In this document: in pieces, positions 1 through 5,187 of the stretch
How the letters are laid out: the number at the start of each line of letters is the position of its first letter
Numbering within the stretch: position 1 is the stretch's first letter
Assembly (NCBI GenBank): GCA_017556845.1
Contig: JAFYMA010000213.1
Span: 1 to 5,187, forward strand
Direction of reading: 5' to 3'
Origin: Clostridia bacterium
GTDB taxonomy: Bacteria; Bacillota; Clostridia; Oscillospirales; CAG-272
DNA: 5,187 nt
Made by a program: the position numbers and the translations under genes
Notes under the pieces: model-generated
Told to the model about the DNA's origin: nothing
What the model saw: only the letters and a program-made list of their open reading frames with translations
The model's database searches: none

Positions 1-3000
1 AACATTTACCATCGTTCCTGTGTAAGCAGCACCGTCCGCACCGTAGCTGACTGTGCCGTGACTGTCACTCAGCCAGATCATAATACCGGGAGTTTCCATT
101 TTTTGCTTTTGAAATGTGTAAACTCTGTTGGTTTTATCAGCTTTTCCTATTGTGTTAGCCATTGTACCGGTACCGTGATATACCGCAACAAATTGACGTA
201 TATCATCTCTGAATGTAAGCAGATATCTCGGTCTTGAATCATGACCTGTATAGAAGCCACCGTTTGCGTGATCATATTTCCAACCGGTAACGCCTGCATT
301 GCCTTCCAACGTATGAGTACCTTCCGGATATTGTAGGATTACCTGAGCTGTCCATCTTGATCCATCTACGGCAATAAGTCCCGTTTCACCTGTCATATCA
401 CCTGTAGTGTAAGCAGAGTTTTTCCACGACTGTACCGCATTCAAAGCGTATTTCATATGATTAGGTGAATCTACAGTTCTTAGACCGTAAAATCCATTAG
501 CAGTATCTGTAGCACCATCGTTGTTTATATGGTACCATTCTTTATTGTAATCAGTCGAGGGTGTATAGATAAATTTTTTACCGTTAAATGATTCGATCGT
601 AATTTTTTCAGCGTTAAGATTGTTGTAATTTGATTTTGAACCTATCAACACATATGCATCACCGACAGTGTTGTCACTTACGATCAAGAAAGGTTTGCTG
701 TATGTATCGGAATTTGATGGTGACTCCGTATATACGTAAACATCTCTCGATTGCGAATATGTACGCAACTGTTTAAAGCAGGTATCTTTAGGAGCAGTTG
801 TTGCATATGATACGTGAGTCTCGGGATAAGGAATAACGGTTCCGTCAGGATATTTAATATCAATGGAGACTTTAACATTAGATCCGCCAACCTCTTTACC
901 GGTCAGCGTACCGTCTTCTTTTAAAGTCACATACTTCGTATTCTCTATTTCGTAGGAGAATATAAGCTCAACACTTTCACCTGAAGTAACCTCAGCAAAA
1001 GGATTATACTCTCCGTCGATTCTTGCTGTTCTGTTATAAAACTTGATCTCAGGTTCATCCACAAGAGTCAGGGTGAGACCTGATTCAAGCGTAACACCGT
1101 CGTATACGATTGAAAAATTCGTGCCAACCGTACCTGCCGCTGTAGAAGCCTGAACAGCAGTTGAAGTAGAGTGGATCATATTGAGCGTCAAAGGCGTTCT
1201 TGTGACGTTTACACCGTCCGTAATGCACAGCGTTGCACTTGTTGCACCGTTAACATCGCCCGTAAAAGCGGTTATCTTATTATCAACAATGCCTTCAACC
1301 CATGCGTATGCACCGGTTTCACCGTCCGTTATCTTTTCATATATGAATACGTTGTTAGAATAACGTTTGTCGCCGTTTGTATTGTTATTAACTGTTTCAA
1401 CATTTATAGGTACGATGGCTTTACCGTTTATTGTATTACTTGTGGCAGCGGTTGCCCTGAAATAACGTCTGTCATGAGTATTTGTGTCACTGGATGTTCT
1501 GAGGAAGAAACCGTAACCGCCTTCCAAGAATCTATAATACATTTCATCAGCCGTTGCTGTGCCGGTTGTTTTTAACGTCGCGCCATCTGCATACAAATAT
1601 TCACCTGTGGCATTATTGCGCATACGGTTTCCACCGACATAGGTCCATTCCATTAACGGATCGCATGCCTCAATAAACGAACCGTTTGCACCGCCCTGCC
1701 AGACTTTGTTAGATGTAACGACAGTGGGGGTACCGTATACTGCCACGTTACGCGATGTTGTTGTGCTTGAGTTTGTGCCGATCAATGCATATGACCAACC
1801 GCCGGCTTCGGTTCCGTTACTATTCGTTACAACTGCATTCTTATAATCAGTAACCAACACATATGTTTTACCGACAGTTATATTCGGTGTTGTATCACTG
1901 TCGGAAGTGATATGTGTATCACTAATGTTCTGGTTGGCCTGTTTTGTTGCATCTGTTAATCTGTACTTTGTGTAAAAAAGCGGTTTTAACTCGCTTGATT
2001 CAGGAAAAACTGTGAGGTCATAGGTGATGATAACATCGTCATATTCACCGTTTACAGCTTCGGCAATTACGGTTATAGTGGTAGTTCCCACGCCAATTCC
2101 TTCAACCTCAAATCTGCCCGCATCATCGTAAACAATTTTATCTCCGTTTTTTACGACTTGAGCAACAGATGTATTACTGCTTATTACCTCTTTGATAACA
2201 AACTCCTCTGTCGCACAATTGATGCCGATTTTTCCTTTATCGCCAACATTAAAGCCTGTTGCGTCGGGGACAGTTACATTCTTGTTAACGTATGTTTTTT
2301 TGCTGACCAAGGAATTTGCTGACGTTGGATTATCTGCGGCAAAAGTTGCAGAGTTCAAATATTTTGAGTTGATCGTCTTATTCGGATAAAGAGCGTCTGT
2401 GTCAAGGGAAACATTGAACTTGCCCTCAGTCAAGCTGATCGTTTGAGGAGAATCGTACACCTTTGTATAAGTGTAAAGACTGTGGTTGGTGGTGGTTGAA
2501 TATGCCGTGAGCAGCTTACCTTTTGCTTTAAGTTGGTGCAAGCCTGTGGAGTCATATCTTCTGATTTCAACCTTATCTTCATAAATTGCAAATACCGTAC
2601 TTGTAAGTGTCGTGTCGGCGCCGCCCTCTTTCGTCGATATATAACCCGTATAACCGGGGTTCATATAAACGAAGTTCAAAGTTTTTTTCTGCTTGCCGGC
2701 AACACCTGTCGCGGAATCATAATCTCCGTTGGGAATGTATATAGTATCGCCCGGAGCAAGATAGATCGAGCCTTCGCCGATATGAGCATCATAACCGCTT
2801 CCGTGGTTATGACCGAAAAGGAATATTATAGTTAAGCCCTTTGCGCCGGCGGCATTGACAACATCAAAGAGATATTTCGAATGCAGATTGTCAACCGATC
2901 TCGGATTGTGGTGAAGCGGCACGTGGTTAACAATAAATATCGGCTTATTATAGTGCTGATCGATCTTTGCCTGAAGGTAAGCTTCAAGATCGGCTGCAGT

Positions 3001-3597
3001 TTTCTTTACCGTATCTTCGCAATTTGCAACAGTTGCCTGCTGATACATAAAGTCCTTTTCATTTATTGCATACACACCGTACTGTTCTGTATCGTGTGCG
3101 CCCGTATAGTCAATAGGATCAACATAAAAGTCATGGTTACCCTGAATGAATACCATTTCCTCAGGAGTCAAATGAAAATTCTTTCCGAGAACATATTCAA
3201 CAGCAGATACACCATCCTGCGTGATAACGGGGTTGTTACCGTATGCGTAACTATACCATTTACTGTTATACTTTGAGTAGTTAGAAAAGTCACCACAGTG
3301 AAGTGCGCCTGTGAATGAGGTAAGATCATAGTCATCATCGATCTGATTGATGATGCTTTGCATCTGTCCCACACCGGCGGAGATACTAAAACTGCTGTGG
3401 GCTGATATGTCTCCTGAACTTAGGTCGCGCGGCTGAAAGTCCGAAGTTGCGAAGACCAACGCCGTAGGCTCTGTGTTTTTCGCAGCAAATGCTTGTGCTG
3501 CATCTTCAGCTATCACCGCTATGGGCGATGCGACGAATGTGAGCGCAAGTAATACTGAAAGCAAGCGCTTACATAATTGTTTTGGACTTGAAAACAT
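1..3597 (-). CDS. Exported calcineurin-like metallophosphoesterase with Ig-like regions and a duplicated module (3' end outside window)
   Basis: The frame is open for 1199 codons from ATG at 3597 to the window edge, so the C-terminus and any anchor are unseen. The start has GGAGG nine bases upstream. Residues 1-30 are a signal peptide: basic start (K6, K10, R11), hydrophobic core, likely cleavage after A30 or A38. No lipobox is present. The phosphoesterase domain (about 46-345) has motif I S-D53-F-Q55, motif II G-D103-F-S-N106, motif III G-N154-H155-D, motif IV N-H225, and motif V G-H263-N-H265, so a dinuclear metal centre is expected. Motif I has Q where most relatives have H. An Ig-like (BIG2-type) region follows at 436-531, module A at 575-755, a second Ig-like stretch at about 850-925, and module B at 966-1163. 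Residues 1164-1199 may begin a further domain. Such proteins hydrolyse phosphomonoesters or phosphodiesters outside the cell; the substrate cannot be told from sequence. Family call is confident, exact role is not. Confidence 0.93.
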   Translation of the reverse strand, partial: MFSSPKQLCKRLLSVLLALTFVASPIAVIAEDAAQAFAAKNTEPTALVFATSDFQPRDLSSGDISAHSSFSISAGVGQMQSIINQIDDDYDLTSFTGALHCGDFSNYSKYNSKWYSYAYGNNPVITQDGVSAVEYVLGKNFHLTPEEMVFIQGNHDFYVDPIDYTGAHDTEQYGVYAINEKDFMYQQATVANCEDTVKKTAADLEAYLQAKIDQHYNKPIFIVNHVPLHHNPRSVDNLHSKYLFDVVNAAGAKGLTIIFLFGHNHGSGYDAHIGEGSIYLAPGDTIYIPNGDYDSATGVAGKQKKTLNFVYMNPGYTGYISTKEGGADTTLTSTVFAIYEDKVEIRRYDSTGLHQLKAKGKLLTAYSTTTNHSLYTYTKVYDSPQTISLTEGKFNVSLDTDALYPNKTINSKYLNSATFAADNPTSANSLVSKKTYVNKNVTVPDATGFNVGDKGKIGINCATEEFVIKEVISSNTSVAQVVKNGDKIVYDDAGRFEVEGIGVGTTTITVIAEAVNGEYDDVIITYDLTVFPESSELKPLFYTKYRLTDATKQANQNISDTHITSDSDTTPNITVGKTYVLVTDYKNAVVTNSNGTEAGGWSYALIGTNSSTTTSRNVAVYGTPTVVTSNKVWQGGANGSFIEACDPLMEWTYVGGNRMRNNATGEYLYADGATLKTTGTATADEMYYRFLEGGYGFFLRTSSDTNTHDRRYFRATAATSNTINGKAIVPINVETVNNNTNGDKRYSNNVFIYEKITDGETGAYAWVEGIVDNKITAFTGDVNGATSATLCITDGVNVTRTPLTLNMIHSTSTAVQASTAAGTVGTNFSIVYDGVTLESGLTLTLVDEPEIKFYNRTARIDGEYNPFAEVTSGESVELIFSYEIENTKYVTLKEDGTLTGKEVGGSNVKVSIDIKYPDGTVIPYPETHVSYATTAPKDTCFKQLRTYSQSRDVYVYTESPSNSDTYSKPFLIVSDNTVGDAYVLIGSKSNYNNLNAEKITIESFNGKKFIYTPSTDYNKEWYHINNDGATDTANGFYGLRTVDSPNHMKYALNAVQSWKNSAYTTGDMTGETGLIAVDGSRWTAQVILQYPEGTHTLEGNAGVTGWKYDHANGGFYTGHDSRPRYLLTFRDDIRQFVAVYHGTGTMANTIGKADKTNRVYTFQKQKMETPGIMIWLSDSHGTVSYGADGAAYTGTMVNV
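109..702 (-). repeat. Module B of a diverged internal protein repeat
   Basis: Residues 966-1163 repeat the plan of module A with low identity. S-K-P-F-L-I-V-S-D (967-975) matches G-K-T-Y-V-L-V-T-D, and A-Y-V-L-I-G-S (981-987) matches S-Y-A-L-I-G-T. K-E-W-Y-H-I (1019-1024) matches M-E-W-T-Y-V. N-G-F-Y-G-L-R (1034-1040) has no certain partner: G-E-Y-L-Y is nearest by order and G-Y-G-F-F-L-R by pattern. P-R-Y-L-L-T-F (1123-1129) matches R-R-Y-F-R-A, and N-R-V-Y-T-F-Q-K (1157-1164) matches N-N-V-F-I-Y-E-K. An extra stretch near 1065-1100 makes this copy slightly longer. The duplication is seen at protein level only; the DNA copies have diverged, so it is an old duplication. Confidence 0.55.
823..1050 (-). 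other. Second Ig-like stretch between the two modules
   Basis: Residues about 850-925 include I-K-F-Y-N-R, then S-V-E-L-I-F-S-Y-E-I, and then T-L-K-E-D-G-T-L-T-G-K-E-V-G-G-S-N-V-K-V-S-I. The last part is the usual closing signature of a BIG2-type Ig fold: a D-G-x-(V/L)-T-G turn, then G-x-x-x-V-x-V. The preceding residues 760-849 are probably also beta-rich linker or Ig-like, but show no motif I can name. Confidence 0.45.
1333..1875 (-). repeat. Module A of a diverged internal protein repeat
   Basis: Residues 575-755 form the first copy of an aromatic-rich beta module. Anchors are GKTYVLVTD at 576-584, a W-S-Y-A-L-I-G-T block at 601-608, an acidic-to-aromatic segment ending M-E-W-T-Y at 649-653, G-E-Y-L-Y at 665-669, an E-G-G-Y-G-F-F-L-R block at 692-700, R-R-Y-F-R at 710-714, and the closing N-V-F-I-Y-E-K at 749-755. 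The same anchors recur in order in module B. The strand-rich pattern, with recurring Y-L and W positions, recalls beta-trefoil (ricin-like) binding modules, but I cannot assign a family. A carbohydrate or cell-wall binding role would be a guess. Confidence 0.55.
2005..2292 (-). other. Ig-like (BIG2-type) domain within the exoprotein
   Basis: Residues 436-531 of the long protein have the pattern of a bacterial Ig-like group 2 domain. They start with a V-x-V-x-x-A-x-G-F-N-V-G-D-K run, then S-S-N-T-S-V-A-Q-V, and close with F-E-V-E-G-I-G-V-G-T-T-T-I-T-V followed by beta strands to T-V-F-P. Such domains act as spacers or adhesive units in surface proteins. The call rests on pattern recognition, not on a profile search. 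Confidence 0.65.
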
Positions 3598-3606
3598 ACT
3601 TTTTTT

Positions 3607-3611
3607 CCTCC
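3607..3611 (-). promoter_or_regulatory. Ribosome binding site of the phosphoesterase gene
   Basis: The minus strand reads GGAGG followed by nine bases, mostly A, and then ATG at 3597. It is a full-strength Shine-Dalgarno sequence and fixes the start. Confidence 0.9.
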
Positions 3612-3680
3612 GTTTTTCAAGTGAACTGTCATATGTTTTTAAGAATTAACACCTCAAATTGATACTAATATACATAATGT

Positions 3681-3710
3681 ATTATAGCATCGAACAGGCG
3701 CAAAAGTCAA
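3681..3710 (-). promoter_or_regulatory. Sigma-A promoter of the phosphoesterase gene, extended -10
   Basis: The minus strand has -35 TTGACT (3705-3710), an 18-bp spacer, and -10 TATAAT (3681-3686) preceded by TGC, which makes an extended -10. Transcription would start near 3674, giving a leader of about 77 bases. I see no strong hairpin in that leader. Confidence 0.85.
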
Positions 3711-3745
3711 GTGATTTACTCTTATTTTTTTCGCAAATTCAGTTA

Positions 3746-3763
3746 TTTACACAACGTTTACAT
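3746..3763 (-). promoter_or_regulatory. Possible operator: TTTACA direct repeat overlapping a cre-like sequence
   Basis: On the plus strand TTTACA occurs at 3746-3751 and again at 3757-3762 with five bases between, an 11-bp period like the repeats bound by PhoP-type response regulators in Firmicutes. On the minus strand 3749-3763 reads ATGTAAACGTTGTGT, which fits the CcpA cre consensus WTGNAANCGNWNNCW at 14 of 15 positions; the mismatch is G for the conserved C. Both readings share the same bases, about 75-90 bases upstream of the predicted transcription start, where an activator could bind. Neither regulator is shown to be present. Confidence 0.35.
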
Positions 3764-3838
3764 TATACAAAGCCATTGCAAAAAAAACTGTCAACTATAG
3801 CGGATACCGAACGAATATTCACCGTCGTTTTAATAATT

Positions 3839-3879
3839 AAAAAGAAAAAAAGCAATTAAAAGCAAAGCGTTTTAACTGC
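3839..3879 (-). terminator. Rho-independent terminator after the CDP-alcohol phosphatidyltransferase gene
   Basis: On the minus strand GCAGTTAAAA (3870-3879) pairs with TTTTAATTGC (3852-3861). The stem is ten pairs including one G-T, and the loop has eight bases. It is followed at once by TTTTTTTCTTTTT (3839-3851). It lies 13 bases beyond the stop codon and separates this gene from the phosphoesterase unit. Confidence 0.85.
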
Positions 3880-3892
3880 CGTTTTACCATTT

Positions 3893-4474
3893 TCAGTTAA
3901 GAAATTTTTTGAGGGGATCGTTTTTTAATTTCAAGATCATCTTTCTTTTCGGATCGTAGCTTTTTGACGACAAGTGTATTATAAGCTCCTCCAAAGATGC
4001 TATATTTGCAACGGTGCATACCGTTATACATACAGCGGTAAATGCAACATCGTTGAATATAAAATAAGGAACTGTAAATATCGTAAGACTCGTCAGCTTA
4101 TTCATATACGTATGAACTGCGGCAAAGCGTTTGTATTTCACTGCCGCGATAACATACGATGCCGCCCTTACAACCAGTGCCGTTGCAACCGTATACCAAA
4201 CGAATTGAGGCAAGATATCAACGAGATTTGCGAATATTTTGAATATCATTACCGCATAAAAAAGCATATCTGCAATACTGTCCAGCTTTGCACCGAATTC
4301 CGATGACGTTTTTGTAAGTCTTGCTGTTATTCCGTCAACGGCATCACTCAGACCGCACAGCGTATATAAAACGTAAAAAGTCACAGTAAACGGTTCTACG
4401 AGCAACAGTATTAAAGAGCCGACTACCCGAAATGCCGTCATACAATTTGCGGCTGTCAAATATTTAACCTTCAT
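3893..4474 (-). CDS. CDP-alcohol phosphatidyltransferase family protein (PgsA/Pss-like)
   Basis: This integral membrane enzyme of 193 residues moves a phosphatidyl group from CDP-diacylglycerol to an alcohol such as glycerol-3-phosphate, serine or inositol. The complete family signature is present: D44-x2-D47-G48-x2-A51-R52-x8-G61-x3-D65-x3-D69, whose aspartates bind the metal and CDP. The N-terminal K-Y-L-T-A-A-N-C-M-T-A-F-R fits the usual start just before the first helix. About six hydrophobic segments follow (roughly 17-42, 67-84, 90-111, 127-140, 143-160), then a basic tail ending K-K-F-L-N. ATG at 4474 is chosen because it has nearby GGAG sequences and lies just downstream of a promoter. 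An upstream in-frame TTG at 4585 would start before that promoter, has no ribosome binding site, and adds residues foreign to the family. The acceptor alcohol cannot be told, so no gene symbol is given. Confidence 0.93.
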   Translation of the reverse strand: MKVKYLTAANCMTAFRVVGSLILLLVEPFTVTFYVLYTLCGLSDAVDGITARLTKTSSEFGAKLDSIADMLFYAVMIFKIFANLVDILPQFVWYTVATALVVRAASYVIAAVKYKRFAAVHTYMNKLTSLTIFTVPYFIFNDVAFTAVCITVCTVANIASLEELIIHLSSKSYDPKRKMILKLKNDPLKKFLN

Positions 4475-4476
4475 TT

Positions 4477-4488
4477 CTCCTATACTCC
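4477..4488 (-). promoter_or_regulatory. Tandem Shine-Dalgarno sequences deciding the start at 4474
   Basis: The minus strand carries GGAG at 4485-4488, ten bases before ATG, and AGGAG at 4477-4481, only two bases before it. The distal copy has workable spacing; the proximal one is too close for normal use and may compete with or tune it. Together they support ATG at 4474 over the upstream TTG at 4585. Confidence 0.7.
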
Positions 4489-4511
4489 GGCAGAAAAATA
4501 TTGATGCTTGA

Positions 4512-4539
4512 ATTATAGCATAACGCCCCAAAATATCAA
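4512..4539 (-). promoter_or_regulatory. Sigma-A promoter of the CDP-alcohol phosphatidyltransferase gene, extended -10
   Basis: The minus strand has -35 TTGATA (4534-4539), a 16-bp spacer, and -10 TATAAT (4512-4517) preceded by TGC. The start of transcription would be near 4505, giving a leader of about 30 bases. The 10-base string ATGCTATAAT is shared with the phosphoesterase promoter. Confidence 0.8.
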
Positions 4540-4600
4540 CTGAGTTACTGCATAAAATTGTAATTATTTGTTTAACTTTTCTCAATCGTATGTGAGCTTG

Positions 4601-5041
4601 TCAGTTTTTGTCCTTGAACATAGGAGTATATTCTTCATTCCCCTTCGTCCTTACGAAAAGTCTTGAAATAAGTATACCAAGGTCAATAACTGCGTATATT
4701 ATAGCTACCGTAACGAGAATTACTATAAGAGTCTGGGGTGTCATATGGCTGCCGCTTGCGGTCATTCCGTTGAAATAGAATAACAGCGAAAGAGCAATAA
4801 ACATCATCAATGCGTGAAGCATATACCGTATCTGAAAGCTGAGCTTTTTTACCTTAAACACGAGATTCATAAAAGAAACGGCAAGCGAAAATGCAAAAAG
4901 CACCAGCAGATTATAAGATGCAATATAGGAAACCTGCTCAAGCGTTACCTCAGCAAAAACAGTCAGTCCAAAAACGAATATTGCAAACAGTACACAAGCG
5001 AATTTTACTCTGTCATATATAAATTGAAAAGTTTTTTTCAT
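4601..5041 (-). CDS. Four-helix membrane protein of unknown function (DUF3021-like in layout)
   Basis: The 146-residue protein has four predicted membrane segments at about 13-30, 43-63, 71-90 and 102-128, with a basic N-terminus (M-K-K), a basic loop K64-x-K66-K-L after helix two, and a charged hydrophilic tail from R131 to N146. Positive residues suggest both ends are cytoplasmic. The only conspicuous polar residue in a helix is H76 in helix three (M-L-H-A-L-M-M). The size, the four-helix layout and the histidine in helix three resemble DUF3021 proteins of Firmicutes, but that is an impression without a profile match. ATG at 5041 is supported by AAAGGA nine bases upstream and a consensus promoter. 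No terminator is visible between this gene and the downstream phosphatidyltransferase gene, so read-through is likely. No enzymatic motif is seen. Confidence 0.85.
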   Translation of the reverse strand: MKKTFQFIYDRVKFACVLFAIFVFGLTVFAEVTLEQVSYIASYNLLVLFAFSLAVSFMNLVFKVKKLSFQIRYMLHALMMFIALSLLFYFNGMTASGSHMTPQTLIVILVTVAIIYAVIDLGILISRLFVRTKGNEEYTPMFKDKN

Positions 5042-5050
5042 ACAAGTTCA

Positions 5051-5056
5051 TCCTTT
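5051..5056 (-). promoter_or_regulatory. Ribosome binding site of the four-helix membrane protein gene
   Basis: The minus strand reads AAAGGA nine bases before ATG at 5041. It is a moderate Shine-Dalgarno sequence at normal spacing. Confidence 0.75.
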
Positions 5057-5060
5057 ACAA

Positions 5061-5075
5061 ATTTCACAGTGAAAT
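5061..5075. repeat. Small inverted repeat in the leader just upstream of the ribosome binding site
   Basis: ATTTCA and TGAAAT flank a three-base centre, giving a perfect 6-bp inverted repeat. It lies downstream of the promoter and four bases upstream of the AAAGGA site. It could be a weak operator or an RNA hairpin; a short AT-rich stem would not be very stable. Confidence 0.4.
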
Positions 5076-5114
5076 ACTGCTTTTGACACCGTAAGAGTAT
5101 CTGTATTTTCGTCA

Positions 5115-5143
5115 ATTTTATCACGCTTAAAACAAATTGTCAA
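5115..5143 (-). promoter_or_regulatory. Consensus sigma-A promoter of the four-helix membrane protein gene
   Basis: The minus strand has a perfect -35 TTGACA (5138-5143), a 17-bp spacer, and -10 TAAAAT (5115-5120) preceded by TGA, again an extended -10. Transcription would start near 5108, leaving a leader of about 67 bases. Confidence 0.88.
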
Positions 5144-5152
5144 TATTTTGCG

Positions 5153-5162
5153 GTAAATTTAC
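5153..5162. repeat. Perfect 10-bp palindrome upstream of the -35 box
   Basis: GTAAATTTAC lies nine bases upstream of the -35 element. It may be a regulator site or simply part of an AT-rich upstream element. Short AT-rich palindromes arise easily by chance. Confidence 0.25.
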
Positions 5163-5171
5163 GTTTAAATC

Positions 5172-5187
5172 AAAAAAGGCGCGTGCG
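5172..5187 (-). terminator. Probable 3' half of a terminator for a gene beyond the right edge
   Basis: The minus strand reads CGCACGCGCC followed directly by TTTTTT. A GC-rich run ending in a T tract, in an otherwise AT-rich spacer, is what the descending arm of a rho-independent terminator looks like. The other arm would lie outside the window, so this is inferred. Confidence 0.4.

Noticed and set aside
1171..1575. A 134-codon plus-strand open frame with many cysteines.
   Set aside because: It lies fully inside the antisense of the long exoprotein frame, has no ribosome binding site, and has the cysteine-rich composition typical of a shadow frame.
3568..3573. Cysteine near the N-terminus of the exoprotein (C9) as a possible lipoprotein site.
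   Set aside because: It sits in the basic region before the hydrophobic core, so it is not a lipobox; no other cysteine follows the core at the right place.
3762..3794. A second promoter-like pair upstream of the phosphoesterase gene: TTGACA (3789-3794) and TATAAT (3762-3767) on the minus strand.
   Set aside because: The spacer is 21 bp, too long for sigma-A, and there is no TGn extension. The promoter at 3681-3710 is much better and closer.
3659..3859. A 66-codon plus-strand open frame in the intergenic gap.
   Set aside because: It starts with TTG without a ribosome binding site, runs through the minus-strand promoter and the terminator, and its product is low-complexity with a poly-lysine end.
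3974..4306. A plus-strand open frame opposite the phosphatidyltransferase gene.
   Set aside because: It is antisense to a gene with a complete family signature, and its product is an arginine-, cysteine- and tyrosine-rich shadow with no recognisable motif.
4586..4600. A possible terminator after the four-helix protein gene, CTCA/TGAG on the minus strand.
   Set aside because: The stem is only four pairs and no T tract follows.

Overview
The window looks like chromosome from a low-to-mid GC, Gram-positive, Clostridia-type gut bacterium (Ruminococcaceae/Oscillospiraceae-like). This is inferred from AT-rich intergenic DNA with textbook sigma-A promoters, strong GGAGG-type ribosome binding sites, a large exported multidomain surface or secreted protein, and a CDP-alcohol phosphatidyltransferase of the kind common in Clostridia. 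TGA is used as an ordinary stop. No RNA gene, CRISPR array, insertion sequence or phage gene is visible.

All three genes lie on the minus strand, so the reading order is from high to low coordinates. At the right edge (5172-5187) is what looks like the tail of a terminator for a gene outside the window. A consensus promoter (5115-5143) and a leader with a small inverted repeat then lead into a 146-residue four-helix membrane protein (4601-5041). A second promoter (4512-4539) sits in the 126-bp gap and drives a 193-residue CDP-alcohol phosphatidyltransferase (3893-4474). Its start is placed downstream of that promoter. The gene ends at a good rho-independent terminator (3839-3879).

The 295-bp gap 3598-3892 holds that terminator, a direct repeat that overlaps a CcpA cre-like sequence (3746-3763), a strong extended -10 promoter (3681-3710) and a ribosome binding site. 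The remaining 3597 bases are the first 1199 codons of one very long open frame that runs off the left edge. It encodes an exported protein: a signal peptide, a calcineurin-like metallophosphoesterase domain with all five metal-site motifs (the first in the rarer D-x-Q form), two Ig-like regions, and two diverged copies of an aromatic-rich module of about 180-200 residues.

The two membrane-protein genes may be partly co-transcribed, since no terminator is visible between them. The exported phosphoesterase is a separate transcription unit. A link between phospholipid-headgroup chemistry in the membrane and an exported phosphodiesterase is possible but is only suggested by position. I see no clear new multi-gene system. 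The most unusual items are the repeated unassigned module in the exoprotein and the possible regulatory site in front of it.
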